Origin: Opisthorchis felineus
Lineage: Eukaryota; Platyhelminthes; Trematoda; Opisthorchiida; Opisthorchiidae
Reading direction: 5' to 3'
NCBI GenBank assembly: GCA_004794785.1
Contig: SJOL01003923.1
Span: 182,277-246,276, forward strand
Length of the DNA: 64,000 bases
A program made the translations under genes and the position numbers. The first letter of the stretch is position 1; every line of letters begins with the position of its first letter. Below, in pieces: positions 10,589 through 25,008 of the stretch. Below the pieces are notes generated by a model that worked only from the letters and a program-made list of their open reading frames with translations, was not told the DNA's origin and searched no databases.

Positions 10589-13500
10589 CATTTTCATCCC
10601 ACATAATCTCGAGGTTTATTAAGCCGCATATAAAATTACAGGGGCTTCAACTGTTTGTAATTAAAGCCTATAAAAGGGTGCAGGGAAACATGTGTTGGGG
10701 AAGAGGATATCAGGAGAGTAAGAAGCCTTAGCCATACATGATTTATCAACAAGATTTATCAGCAAGATGCTGGAGAATAGATTCTCCGTAGGTTTACATG
10801 CGAGCAGGTAAGAGTTTGAAGTTAGATCTTATTCTGGGAGTACGAGCGGATGCAGAATAAACAGGATAAAGCGTTTGGTAGCTCTTCGAACGAGCTCTGA
10901 GAGAGAGTCTGAGCAAGTGACATAGCGTTTGATGGCCCGGAAATCTACAAGAAACGTCTTTGGGACTTCACTACATCTCGGTCGATGCTTCACTGACATT
11001 CCAAAAGTCCTGATGTTACAACAGTGAGGTAGTAAATCAAGGGTGGGATGATATTTGCGGCTATCAGCCATAACGGCGCTTTGTGGCATGGCTAACGGCT
11101 TCAGTCTTAGGGAGTAAAAGGTTTATCATCATACTTTGGTGAGGACTGCTCCAGTAGTCGGTGTGTCATCTAATGTCGTGAGTACTCTAATGAGTTTTTG
11201 GATTCTTAACTACGTAACCAAACATAACGACAGATAAAATGCATTAAACTTCTGCATAGGCTGACTTGCATCCCAATAAACAGAAGGACTGTTGGACCAA
11301 ATATGGAAAGATAAACACTACACCACGCCATAGCCCAGGTTACCAGAAATATACAGTGCGGATAGATGAAGTATTCCAGCAGACAACCCATCAACTGCTG
11401 TCTCATTCTCAGCCTTGGTTTATCTCTTTACTAAAGATCTGTCTTAATCTGATTAATCATTATGTGTGTAGCGTTAAATTACTGTCCGTTGTACACATAG
11501 GATTAGGCCAGTTTTATGCCCCAACCTAATATCCGCATTCCCGCTTTTGTGTAATCGGATAAAACGTGCATACATTTGACGCCGTGCTATGGAGGTAGCG
11601 TCGTATGGTGGATTGTCCACCAAGTTACTTTTAGCTGCCTCTCACTTTTGTATGCACTTTGGCCATACCGAAAACGTAAAGTTTTTCACCAAAGAACCAT
11701 AATAGCAACGTGCAACCGACACGCGATCATTTACTGTGCAAACAAAGGCACTTACACACTGCTGAAATAGAACGTGGAAAAATCCACCGTTATCTGCGCT
11801 GGAATGAGCAAATAAAGCGTATAAAAGAGTTTATTTAGCGTGTTCGAAGGCTTGACTAAATTTCAGTAGCCCTCCATCGAAGCCGTCAAAAATTGTTTCA
11901 GATCACCGTACGAGCGTGCTACAGAATTCAGGTGCCTACAGAGATTGATCTGTCAACGTGTGTTTTATGCGAATGTCGCAGCAGATCTTCAAGAGTAGAA
12001 GGCCCTAGAAATGGACTAAAATTTGATCCCGAATGTCGGCTTTGTTCTATAGTTTATATCCAAGCAGAAAATGAACGGTAGATACACTGTCGTGTACCTA
12101 TGTCATTTTATCTGGATAAAGCTAATAGTGAATGTGTGAAAATGAAGCAGTAAGGTACATCTACAGCTAGCCCAGCACAACCACCCAAGGTGCGTAAACC
12201 TCGAATGCTCAGTCAGACAACCCGAACAGAAACCCACGTCTTTCCGTTTCCAACCCGGCAAAAAAGGTGTCAGAATCAGTCTCAAAAACTAGGAAACGAA
12301 CTGCAAGACTGTAATCACACTCACTGTATTGGAAGCATCATGATTGTATTCTGCTGGGAATGTCCTGCAAATATTTGTTCCAGAGATAGAGACAGTCAAT
12401 TTCATCTGGGAAGTTAAGCCTTTTCTGTTCCAGATAACGCTGACCATCAGGCATATCGATGGTACATACTACTCCTAAGGGTGATGATGCCTTACTTTGG
12501 TCTTAGGTCTGTCCTGAGGAACTAAGATATATCGGAGAAGTCTAGACACCGATGAGAGGCTCGGGAACATCGGTGTTTGTGCAAGCAGAGAGACAAAAAT
12601 TTATTCTGGAATGGACGGCGTTTCTATGCCGTAACAAAAACTTTTCATCGACTTTGTACAACACATCAAATTTCTGAAGGAGTCACACAAACGTCTCTGC
12701 AAAGCAGTCTGAACGCGTGACTTGTGATTTGGTTAAAAATTGTCTGAATTCCTCATGGGAAAAGCTCGTTCCAGTGTGTCTCACGAGAACCTGTGGTAAG
12801 CTTTCACGATGAAGTCAGTTCCCGCAAACACTATTATTTGAAATATCCAAAGAAAATGGTTACCTTCTTTGGACTTAAGATGAAACTAAAGATATGTACC
12901 TGGAAAAACTTCATGAGTAGTTGATCGGGCTAGAAACTGACGTCCTTCCGTTTAGGTGTCGGAGCCATGCGCTCCGTTTGGCGTGCATTTGTTTTGAACT
13001 ACTGTTTTTTGTGAGTAGTGGAATACATTGGTAACTAAAAGCCCTTCCCCTAACACACGGATTGCAGGCACCACGTGGAGGAAGCGCTTTGCACGAAATG
13101 GAGAGAAATCGAAGGGTCTGACTCAGCTCACATAAGAAAATGACCGAAACGGGTCTGTATCTAGCATCTAAAAAATTAACCACGCGTTCGGGTACTCAGT
13201 AAACTTTAGACTTGGTGCATGACCTATAAAACCAAAAATAACTTGTCATCTGCTTGGACATGATCCCCTCCCCCTATCGTAGCGGCGCAGCGAATCAAAG
13301 GAGGGACGTGTGGGCTACTTATTACTTACATAAATCCTTGTTATTTAGCCAAAAGGCTGTCTCAAGTTCTTTGGTTCTTTGATGGTTGTAGTCACCCAAA
13401 CGTGGCTGCCTCCAGGAGATCAGATAGACTGACTTTGCCCTACTAACTTCCCCAGCTATAAAGCAGGCAGGCACGGTGACAGTGTAGAAAACAGGGCCGA

Positions 13501-14038
13501 ACTGCTACGAGTTTCAGTAGTGGCCGTCATACGTAGGATGGCGAATGACAGCTCCGTGCCTCTTTCTAAACCATAGACGACAATAGCGTAAGTATCAGAA
13601 AAACTCCAAAGGTTTTTCGCTTGTCTAGACGAAACGATGCCTTTGGCGTCATACACACATGCGTGATCGACTGAAGGCAAACAATCCATGTTCCGACCAT
13701 GGAGAGGCAGTGACAACAGCTGAAGCCACATCTTTTCAGAACAACAGCCGAGGTTTCTACGTGGAGATAAGTTCACTAATGGTGCGATAGCCGTGACCTT
13801 AAAACCCATCAGAGCGAACGGCAAGCGTTAGCAAGGTTTAGGATGATCTCAAAAATCTTCAAATATTTCGTTACGCGGCCGAACAGCGGAAGGTGACTAA
13901 CCGTCAACTAGTGCCAAAGAAATGGGGCAAAACCTCAGGGCCTGTCATACGACGTATTTTAACAATGTACAGTAAAAGGTGCAGCTGGATACATAAAGAC
14001 GTCACGGGGAGGTCTTACATCTGTAAGTTAGGACAGGG
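10589..14038. other. Gene-free stretch, nothing recognised
   Basis: Short frames on both strands (for example 10829-11089, 12911-13183 and 13456-13824, all minus) show no domain signature and no consistent splice boundaries. I see no tRNA-like boxes. The stretch most likely consists of decayed repeats. Confidence 0.3.
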
Positions 14039-14460
14039 TTGAACCCCTGCCTCAGTAGTTCAAAACGATGCATTGAGCAGGCCGGGAAACTGGAACAAAT
14101 TGAGGAGACCGTATCCACTGTGATTGATAAGGTCCGCCTGGAGCTTCAAAGTCTGGCACTAACGAAGGCTGTAGGCCACGATGGCAATCATCCGACATTC
14201 CTCCGTCCACTGGAAGATGTACTTGCGGACTTCATGGCCTCCCTCAGAGGTATATGCCTGTCAGGGGAATGGAAAATTGCGGCCATGATGCAAGAGATAC
14301 CTCAGACAACAGCCGTGTTCAAGAAGACAAATTAGTGACCCATTTAACCACCTACAGTGCACCTGCAACCAAGTGGATTCATATTCAGAAGCCTGTCTGC
14401 TTAATCTCCCCTGCCTTCTTAAAGAAAAACTGAGGGAACTATTCTACTTAGAATGCGCCT
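14039..14460 (+). pseudogene. LINE reverse transcriptase N-terminal fragment
   Basis: The plus-strand frame 14039-14335 contains LALTKAVGHDGNHPTFLRPL, then GEWKIAAMMQ and TTAVFKKTN. This matches the start of LINE reverse transcriptases, where KAPGPDGI is followed by a helix, then W..A.I.PIFKKG. After the stop, frame-shifted sequence to about 14460 may continue into the NYRPISL region, but the match is weak. The palm catalytic motif is not present. This is a short, dead fragment. Confidence 0.6.
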
Positions 14461-16471
14461 AGTACAGTCACCCAGACCATAGTTGGCTAAGGCAAAGGAT
14501 TTCAAGCACTCGCATCAGGTGCACGTGTGACTGAGACGGTTTCAGTTGTGAGGACGATACTTCCCTACACTGGAGGGTTCCAGACCCGGGCTATGCATGG
14601 TCGTTAGCGGAACACCACTGGGTCAGCGTCGCAGTCTCTGCTGTCTCCAGTCTATGTGAAAATGAAGAACCCCGAAATTCTTTGATGTATGATTAGGTAT
14701 GACATGAAACTAACTGGTAGCTCCTAACATAGGGATACGCAGCGCAAACTCTATAAGTTGGACGCCTGGACTACTGCTTCAGTTTAATGTTTCCGAGTAT
14801 TAGCTAGCACCCTACTAAGGACGGTTTCTCAGCCCGCTGCACTTTCTGGCGGTATAGGCGACCATACACCTATCGTAAATGCACCCCCGTCAGAAACCTG
14901 GGGTTACAAGTTAGCCAATTTTAATCAATTAAATCAGCATCCGTTTGTGTTTAGAAAGCTAGACGCGCCCTACATCAGTCACCTCGTTAGTACGCTTCTT
15001 TACAAGACCCCACAGTGACTGCGCACAGGCATAGCGCTCTAACCTCATAAAGGTTTTCAAAATGTGGGATCATATTAGGTGACAGTTTGATGGATAGTTT
15101 GCCAGTTTTAATGGTCTAATTAAGAGGACGGAGTCAATCAGCTGTACCCGTTCTGAAGAATGAGGATCAACTCCAACGAAACATTCAGAATATGGAGGGG
15201 CCCAAATAATTCCGAAAATCAACCCTGCTGAGATGGCTTCCAATACATAGAAACATGAACTGGGGCTAAGGAAATAAAGGAGCGTCAGAACCAAACTTAA
15301 ATTCTGGGCGTTTAAAGGGACGAACAAATGCGCCAGGCTGGAGGTAATCTCAGCCACCGCGGTTGAGGATTTTAAATGTCTCTTCAACTCTGTTTGGAAT
15401 ACCTATTTTGCCCACTTCTTTTTGACTTGAGCAAGTCCTTTCTTCGGCTGCGTGTACTGGAGGACCTCATCTTCTAGTTTGCTCTTCTCATGTTTGTTTA
15501 CTACCTCCCTTTTATTTTTCTTGTGGCTTTCATCTTTGTGGGCTTCCGTCTCTCGACATTTTTATTGACAAAGTAAAACTTTGGCTGAGTACCGGCAGCG
15601 AACGCGCGGACATCTGAGTATTGTACTGTAGGCAAGTGCTCCCACGTGCTAACTTTGTGGCACCCTATGGTCATCCTGAACATTCTCGGAAAACAGTTGA
15701 TTCTTCTGCCGCCACAGCTCCTCAGGATCGATAGAGCTCAGGGCTGCAAAAAAAATTGGGAAATTATTTTCTTATTTGTATTCTCTGTCGTGGTAGCACA
15801 TTGGGCAGCGCGCAATCCGTCTGTATTAGCATAATTGTGAACAGACGTCCAGTGGCGCAACCATTGTTGAAAGGCCGATCCTCATCGGATACCAGCCAAT
15901 TCCTTTCAACGGTTGTTCTGTTGGTCTGAAAGGTCAGTATTTCACCTATGAAACTCTATCCGTAGTCACGATCAAAAAATCACACTGCATGCTCTGCAAA
16001 TACAGAAAACAATCCGATAATCTGGCAACCATCTGACGACCTCAGTACGTCGGTTGGACACTTGTGCTGCGCGCGTCTTCTCATGAGCCCGTGAACTAGG
16101 TCAACCTCAACACGCCAGTTGTGGACGACCTGCCGAAGGGAATGATGGCGATTGTAGTATGGGTCGTATGATAGCTGCAGAATTGGAAGGCTCCAAGTGC
16201 GCTGGGCAGTCTCATTTACTGTGTTGGCTAGGCATCTGATGAGACAAAGTAACACGATCTATTCTTCTGGGAGAATGGCAAAACAAAACTGGCGCGTTCA
16301 CATATGTAGCCGCAACTGAGGTGATACTGAAAATAGGAGAAACGTTTTGGTAATGCTGATCTTCACTCGACCAGGGAGTTCAGGTAGAGTATTTGTATGG
16401 AGAGCACGGTCATCGCAGCAAAGAGGTAATAATAATAGTCATTGAGCTGTGAAACCATTTTGATGCGTAGC
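14461..16471. other. Gene-free stretch, nothing recognised
   Basis: No recognisable exon or repeat domain. A minus-strand frame of 105 codons at 15070-15387 has hydrophobic patches but no family signature. Confidence 0.3.
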
Positions 16472-16615
16472 TGTCAAGGCACCCCAAGGAAGCTCGAGGG
16501 CTGAGCTACTGTTAGGTTGCCTAAATCTAGACAGGAGCAGCCGAGATGCAGAGGTTGGGTTAGAAACACGGATCCTCTACTCAGTTAGTTCGTGCCCTGA
16601 GCTCTCCCGAGCTCG
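16472..16615 (-). repeat. tRNA-derived SINE, family A, degenerate
   Basis: On the minus strand this has GAGAGCTCAGGGCACGAAC in the place of the A box and GTTTCTAACCC in the place of the B box. Then comes CATCTCGGCTGCTCCTGTCTAG and a GGCAACCT tail that matches the SINE at 59.3 kb and 4.9 kb. The B box has lost its central CGA, so internal promotion is unlikely. Confidence 0.55.
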
Positions 16616-18589
16616 GTGAGGCTACACGTCTGTTCTTGAAACACCAATGCACCAACAGTGTAAACAGCAAATCCGTTACATTTCTATAGGTGAAGTACTT
16701 GCGCCTGAATTTACCAGCTAATCGAACGGTAAATTTAGAAAAACCTTCAGAGACTATGCATCCGCTCATTCTCTCATGGTATGTCTTACAAAAACCCAGG
16801 AAAAACGGAGTCTGAAGTTTCGGTGGTCTATTCTCAACAATCGCAGCCGGATTGCATGAAAACACTCTGCACAGGGCTGTCAAAGACTAAAGACGCATTT
16901 CCACCATATTTAAAAGTGAGCTGTACATGATGGTTGATTTATTCACTGAACTTAACAAGTTTGTACCGAACGTTTCGTTACCAAACTACAGTGCGTAGTT
17001 TGGTAGTGATGCATCGTAATTTGGTGGTACGTTGTTGTGTCTTTGGTTCACAAGACGACAGATCACTAAACTGCAAAGTACCGTTGCAAAAATACGCACT
17101 GATGACATTACCTTGACTGGCGACGAAACGTTTGGTAGAAGCGCCAAGCTCGACCAACAACTCAGCCAGCACCTAAACTGAGTTAAAAACGTCCCCTTCT
17201 TTAGCGCATCGGTATACATAGGAATAGCAAGTTGGAAAATACTAGATTCTGGGCCACAACTTCTCGTCTTCATCGCTAGTCGATCTTTTTTTCAGAAAAC
17301 GTGACCAGCAGGTACTACTGTTTATATATATCTTTTTGTAAACTTATCACGAATGCATTTGCGGAAACATCAACCAGGTTCACAGCTGACAATGAGTCTA
17401 CCCAGATGTTATTTGGTTTCATCAACGTTGTTCTTCACACACCAAGTACGGGGTGTGCTCAAAAAGTCAAGCAGGAGTCTGGGAAGGAACCAGCGTTAGG
17501 TTGAGCATGCAGGCAATTGAAGTTTTTCTGTGGGAATATTTGAAACGATGTGTTTGCAATAAATTCCAGCAGTTATACTCGATCATGGTGTACTCGAGCC
17601 TCGAGTTTAAGACTTCGCAAGGTACTGAACAAAATGGTGGTTAGACATATTATTACTACTAAAGCTAAACAAAACTCTCCAGTATTGCACTTGGCGCTCA
17701 CCAGATACGTGTGGTCTCTGAGTCTCTACCAATCTTATTTCCTACTTCAATACCACATTATACTTAAGTGGGCTTATACACTCATTTTTTTTTAGCTTAA
17801 GTCGGTGCAAGCTGCAAATTTACATGCCATGAAGATTACGTATACTGTGGTGGTAGCAGCAGAACTATCCGCTCCAGAAAGAATGGTCTTTATGTGACAA
17901 AGTTGGCAATCCTAGGTATATTTCAAATGCTTAGGAGCATTCATGGCTTTTTCACCCCTGTGAACATTAACCGTAGTCTCAGCGCTGTGTTGCACATTGA
18001 CGTTAATCGGTTAGTTATCGGAGAACCTCTGTGTTTCTGAACTCTACCATATCAGAGTTAATTTGGGCTGTTCTCCACCACACCATACAGATTTATTTAT
18101 CAGCTTGTTTCCGAGCTAGGTTTACCAATGTCTGGCTGATCATTTGTTTCCTTACAGCAACGTGTACGGGCGTTGCAATGCACTTGCGACAATCGGTGGC
18201 GCAATTTTTGTTTTTTTTTTGTCTTTCTCAATACATCATTTTTCGTTTCACCAAGCCACGCTACCTTGGTCTGGCATCACACGATGAAAAAAACGAACCG
18301 GGACCATAGTTAACGTAAAAAGTCAGCTCTGATTTCATCGTTACAATGGACATACAGAGCTGGTGTGACCCAACAATAGGGTCGATGCATGTTCCGTTAG
18401 CCCCTGGATTGACAATTTGCTCTTTGTTTCTGACTCCGCTTCGAAGCCCATGTAAAGAATGTCGTTTACTGTAAAGCTCCGCCACCTTCCGCACTGGGCT
18501 TCCTACTTCCACCTCACTAAATAAACTCCACCCTATCAAACCGGTTTTTTTAGTGTCAACTGGTCAAGCACACTCAGTTGCACTGGTAT
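16616..18589. other. Gene-free stretch, nothing recognised
   Basis: Open frames up to 100 codons occur on both strands (16581-16883 minus, 18031-18309 plus) without any recognised motif. No RNA gene was seen. Confidence 0.3.
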
Positions 18590-18965
18590 TAAAAAGACTA
18601 CGTCTACTTGATGAGCCGGCGGGAAGTTGTCGGATCTTATTCAGCAATTTTATGGGTATTATGTCAAGGGAATACACTGCAGTTTCACGAATGTCGTCCC
18701 AAATGAAATATGGGGCTGTCTTTAAGGTGCACATTCATTTGGATAATATAATAAACAACAGATTTGGCTCGAGTCCAGTTTGCTCTCCCATTAACGCCAA
18801 CTTAACATGCAAATTAGTGTATTACTCTGGTTACGTACACTATGGTGTTCAAGCAGAACATAGGTTTGATGGAGTTCGGGGCCTACGTCTACCTGATAAG
18901 GCCGAAGAAGGACATAATAAGTAGTAAGCTATTGAGGAGTTTTCGGAAAACTTTTATGCTTAGTG
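18590..18965 (+). repeat. Second tandem pair of hammerhead-like repeats
   Basis: A first, broken core starts at 18608 (TTGATGAGCC, with the GAAAC half deleted) and is followed by TTATTCAGCAATTTTATG. A second core starts at 18892 (CTGATAA, GGCC, GAAGAA, GGAC, then ATAAT). They are 284 bp apart in direct orientation. The unit between them aligns by eye with the unit at 8.86-9.21 kb: GCAGTTTCACGAATGTCGTC against GCAGTTATGAATTTCGTGCC, and GTTCAAGCAGAACATAGG against GTTCAAGTAGAACATACG. Both cores are damaged. Confidence 0.55.
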
Positions 18966-21900
18966 CGTTATGCCTACATCAAGCCAGGAGTTTGGGATGA
19001 CCAACAGAAGTCAAACGAAAACATACGCACCTGATAACCCGTGTACATGTTGCTGGTGCGCACAAGTCTCAGTGCCCTTCTTCCATTAGTATGTCAGTAT
19101 GTGGTGTAAGGCTACACACAAGTGTCACGAGATTAAATGACACAGGTGACAAACTGGAAAAAGGGTGCAACGTAACTAGATGGTAGTCAGAATAACGGTG
19201 ACGCAACACAACTTTTAAAATTCCGCGCCGTCGGAAAGTGGGACATGAACGTTTTTTTATCCTGTCGTTATGGCCTCTTCATGTGCGGAAGCACCAAATA
19301 TATGGTATGTTACAGTCTGTAACAGACTTTGCATGACGATGCCCGCATAACCGGCTTTATAATCCGCCTATACATCCTCCAGTTTCTTTAGTTTACCGAT
19401 TTGTCGGATCTTTCGATTATTCACCATTGGATCGGCCGATTCACATTCACTTATTTGATCGTACTCATTGATATGACATTGGCTAGTCTAACGACTGATT
19501 AGACTTGCAACTACATTCACCTCATGGTAACCCCTAAGGGCAATATGAACAGCACTTTAGGATTATGATCTAAAAACGTACTGTTATTGTTTGGTAGATC
19601 TTTACTTAAAAGAAGAAAATGGTGCAGCTTTCGGCAGTCTATTAGACCCAATTTTTGTTGACTGAATGAACGACTGCATCAGATAATTACACTGCAAACG
19701 CTATGTAGGCAACATGTTTGTACTTTGCAAGGATGCTCAAAACACGGAGTGAAGCTAATTCCCTATGAGCCGAATAATATGCACCCAAACGTTGTTTTTA
19801 TCGCGGATTTCGATGGAAACGAAGAACCAGTCTTTGTTTTGTGCTGGTATGCCGAACGATAGATCGACATTTCCCTACAAGCCTTTCACAGGTAAATGAC
19901 TACCAGTTATCTTTAAGGTGATATTTGTGCACAGGTTTTTACTCCAGCAAACGAGATCTCTAGTGGAAGTGCGTTTTCATAAGAACTCAAAAATGCACGC
20001 GAATTTCTAAATGTTATCTGGCATCCCGAAGCTTTGATAAGAATGTACAAGTCACGTTTCACTACCAGAAAACTTTCAAATTCCGTGGCAAGAAGACAAG
20101 TTTGTATTCAATTGGCATATATAAATGATGACGTGAACAAGTCGAGTTTATAATCGTATGCACAGTGTGATGCACTCAGCGTTTTCAGCAGTTTACTTAA
20201 TCATGTTTAAAGTGACGAAACTGCCACCTACTGCAGGTATGAATTACATCCAAACTACCTTAAATATGATTGTAGTTAGGGCAGAGTATCAGCTACACAT
20301 GAACACAGCAGAGCACCTCCAAAAATGCCCTTTTAGACGGAGCATGTTTCGGACGTATATGGTTTGAGTAGACCAGACTTCCAGACAATCAGAGTTCAGG
20401 ACTTATTGGCAGGGAATTGGCAGGGACTGTGGCAATTGAACTGCTGAAAACAAATCTGCACTCAGGAAGAAATGCTAGTATCGTCTTCTTTATACCGGTA
20501 AGTTTTGTATGAACAGACATCAGACTCTTAGTCTCTACCCTTCAGGTATTTTCTCCTCCTATTCCAAACACCAACCTGAAAATTCCATTGTTTGCCACTT
20601 GTTTCAATCGATACATACGTCAAATATTGATTCTCCCACAGGTTGAATGGCTGCTACATGGGCAGTCTTCCACCTCTTGTATGTAACGTGATGAATAAAC
20701 CTAGTTCAAGCCAAGTCAAGAGCACCAGCATTAAACTTCACAGCGTGTATATAAAAGTAAGCATGCATTCAAATAGTAACTTGACCGAGGAGACGTTATA
20801 AAAGGGCGTCAGGCGATAAATGAGGTTCAGCAATATCAGAAAATGTGCCGAACCACAGAATTCCGATACCGATAGTTCTTGTAAGTGCAACTGCATTCGG
20901 ACCGCGTGAAGGAAGTCCGCATGGCTTGAGATAAAATTTAATGAAGAGTTTGCTGATCGTCCTATAGAACTTAGTAATTGCTTCAAGGTAGAAGCTGAGC
21001 ATAAAGCTAAGACACTCTTGAAGGCTTCATTGCAAGTAAAGACGTTCATCAGTGACCACATTATAAGGACCATAGAACATGGAATTTGAACGCCGAATGT
21101 CTTGGGTAAGAACGCATGAGGAAACAAAATTGTGAGCAAGATTTAAAGGAACGAAGAGGCACCCACTGTTTGACATTCTAAAACGAGAGAAACCGTACTG
21201 TGATAAAAACCGATTCGACTTGGCACGACCAACTGAAACTGTGAGCTAGGACAATTTGAGGCTGAATAAAATGTTGCAAAACAACTCGAGCACATGCCTT
21301 CACGCATGTATTAAATTTGTCTTCGGGGTTAGACGTTTCACACTGTGATAGTGTGAGCTGAGTGCCTCAGAGAGACAAGATTAAACTTCTGTTTCATCAT
21401 CAAACATAAGTGAATGGAAAATTCAAACAAGAGCTGCAGTTCTGCTACATTGTTACTATCTTTAAAATGACTGTGGCTTAGCACCGATCGATTCTGTCCG
21501 TGCGTTGATGTCGAAGCGGCCGAGTCACTAATTTTTTTTGAACATTGTTTTTGGAATGTTTGAACTGATCTTGGTCAGCTTAACACAACAGACTTTGAAA
21601 TCGTAACTACAGCTGAAGAATTTGAACTTCAAGATCAGGGAAGATAATTTCAACGCACCAACAAACATTTCGAGACCAGGAGTGATCATTTCGTGAGCCG
21701 GAAATCCAACATCAGTGCTGTTTTACATGGTTGGGCCCCGTCGTGTAAAACAAACCATCGAAATGAGGTTCAGGTGTCTCCTTGTCAAGGGTGATACTTA
21801 CAGGACACTGGCATTGGGGTAAGGAAAACAAGATATGGTGATACAATCAGGCTGAGCCTGAATAGACTGGATATTACTACAGCTTCAGTCATGAATTGGG

Positions 21901-23088
21901 ACTAATAACCACGTGGCAATCCTAGACAGAGGAGAACAAGGAAGCACGTATTCGCTGAGTCAAGCAGTACCGCGTACATTGTGAAGACAGAAACAGATCA
22001 TTTGCTGATCTTTACTCACATCACCAGGCAGTCTACGTGTAGGTGAATACCGGTGGGAAGCATACAGATGTGATGGACAAAGAGCAGACATTGAGCGTGT
22101 ATGCATAAGCTCAATCGAACTGTCTCAACAGCGTGATTAGCGGTGGCTCTGTGGATTAGGTGCTTAGTCTACCTTGTTATCGTTGAAGAGGCCCGCCAAA
22201 CCCCTGTGAAATAATACAATATATGTAGGACCAGATCAACATCCAGGATGACCATCGGGACAGTTGGAATGGTTTTTTCATTAAGTCGTCCACCTAGTCC
22301 TGAGACATAGAAGCAAGCAGGCGAAGAACTTTGGATAAACTTTAGGGGATCGTTCTTGTAGGCGCGATGATTCCATGGATGCATTGCTTATCCAGGGTTT
22401 GTAAGTCACGTGTCCAATGAAACAGACTAGTGCGTCCTTAGATTACCGGTTGACTGTCTGTGTGTGTTTTATTTGACTATATTAATTCCTTTCTTTTGAT
22501 GGAGATTGTATCCCTCTTCCACTACCTGTGCTCGACATAGGAGACGTTCTGTCACCGTAGCCCAGGCAAGCTGGATGTACGAAATATATAAGAACCGGGC
22601 ACATGTCCTCAACCGGCTTCGGAAATGCGCTCTATGGCCATTCAGACAATCGACTGTGTTAATCAACTCATTCAATTCTTCTTCATCACAGACATTTCAT
22701 AAATAAAAGGTTTCAGGTGTCCAATTGGCACACTGTAAACATCCACCATATGTTGTCGAAAAAATCTACAACTGTTTCGCTGACGGTCGATATTTCATCC
22801 CCACCACGCAGGAATAATACACTATTACAGTCCATCCAAAACGAAGTAACAAAAACACGTGCATACCTAATAAACGCGGTCTACACTAGTAATAAGATGA
22901 ACACTGTAACTCTGTGTGCGATTGTGGGCTGAGTGATTGGGACACCCAAAATAGAGTGCACAGGATTTAAATCGAGAAAAATAGGCGCCTGAAACATGAT
23001 TGTGATATACATCAAAACGAATTGTAATATAGATAGCTTGATGGATAGACTGAATTCGATTCCCAACATGAAGCTGAAAGTAGATACA
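18966..23088. other. Gene-free stretch, nothing recognised
   Basis: The longest frame is 133 codons on the minus strand (20738-21139), with no recognised family. At 23064-23094 a piece similar to an internal part of the downstream element (24149-24179, AATATGAGGCTGAAATTAGA) abuts the duplicated segment. Confidence 0.3.
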
Positions 23089-25008
23089 AGGAACTCTTAG
23101 AGTAAAGTGAAAACTGTGATAAAATCTACCTTGTCAGTGACGAATCGGAGATTAATGTGTTGAAAAGCGCATTCAAGTGTTATTTTCCTACCAGAAATAC
23201 ACGAATAAAAATCAAACGCATTCCATCGACATAGAACCCTATGTCACTTAAATCACTAACATAGGAAGTTCCATTGTGCTGTGACCAAACGACGGAAGCA
23301 GTGTTTGAAAAACAAGATTTTCGCACAGTATATTCCGCAAAACGCTCAACCGGTTCTTTCAAGCCACTCAAATTTATACCTGGGCGATTTCATAACCAGC
23401 AACGGAGAAATGTTGGTTTTTTAGTAACAGCACATATAACATACGTACGGCGTTGGGCGGAATTCTAGAAGTGACGATGTATCAACAAAAGCCATTCATG
23501 AAAATAATAAAGGATTTTTAGCTTTCTTGTCATGATACACAACCTATAACGCTGCTGGGAACCTTTGTGAGTAGCGAATTACGTCGATAAAAATACTACG
23601 ACTTCCCGAATGTCACACCAACTGAAATTTGAAGCATCCCTTGTTCAATGCACTCAGCTGAAGAATACCATTAATGTGAGTATCATTTGGGATTCAGTTG
23701 ATTTTCTCGTAAAAACTGACTCAATTTGTCAGTCACGTCATTCTTCACCATCAGACGGTTTCCCTGAATGTACACGGTTTTCAGCTGAACTTGTGGCAGG
23801 TTTTCAGTTGCAACTTGTGAGGATCAACGACGTAATTCCATACAAAACATTGAACCGTTTAGCTACATGCTGATATATCAAACCTACCGGACGAGATGGA
23901 CGGAGTTTACTGATGTCCAACCAACATGCATCACTCCCCAAACGAGCACTGAAGGGAATTATCCGTTATACACGTCGCTCGGCTAAATTGCTTTGAATCC
24001 ATGCATATCATACGGCTCTACTTTCCGTATAATTAATTAGAGAAACTAATGAAACTATAGACTTCGTTCTGCACATCTAAATGCTTGAATATTGAGCCCG
24101 TGGTACATATGGCTATAGGTATGCGGTGCACAGTCTGAGCTACATTTGCAATATGAGGCTGAAATTAGATACAAGGGACGCATGTGACCCAACTCCGAGA
24201 TAGACATTTATTCTAGCGAATATTAGTGGACCTTATTTCAAACCCCAAGACTGTAGATGCAACAGAAGGAGGAGACGACTTCTTCCTCGATACCCTCGCC
24301 CTCACTTGTCTCATCTGAACGTCAGTTGCATTCGTATATTTAGGAATATCCAAGAACGATATGGCACATATTTCGGCTTAATCAAACCAGGGGCCTGCGT
24401 ACGGATTCATGGGATAAACAGTGCAACAGAAGGAAATTGTCGACTAAGTTTAATCGAGCGAATGTACGCACGCGACCTCAGCTGGTGGAAACAACACTTG
24501 TATGCTGGACACACAACAAAACATAAATTTTTCATAAACGAGAGATTCAGCTGCGTTCCAGGTGAGTCTTCCGTCGGAACCAAATCGATATGCAAAATGA
24601 GTGCACATGTCAGGACACGCTAGTTTTCATCCGTCTACTACAACTATATCTCCGCGGGGGCGCGTTTTCTGTAACTCGGTGATGCGACACTGAACCACAT
24701 CGTCAATGGAAAGTTATCATGCACGCCCCACTCTCCCGCACAGATACTCGGAGATACTGGCTTAAACCTCTATAACGCTCAAGGAATGCACATTGCAGTG
24801 TAGCTCCAGGCATCCAATCCGGCGTGAGTGCTGCACATCATGCCTGGTATGAAGCAATGGGGTGCGGGTGGACAAATGTCCGAATTTCGACCGACATTGA
24901 ACAGCAACAAACTACTCGCCACTATCCACAAAAGGTTGACGAAACGATAAAGAGTTGAGCTACTCCCATATTGGTAACCGTCAGAAGTTATAATCATTTG
25001 AGTATCGC

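Noticed and set aside
20738..21139. 133-codon minus-strand open frame
   Set aside because: It has no recognised domain, no splice or promoter support, and an overlapping frame of similar openness.
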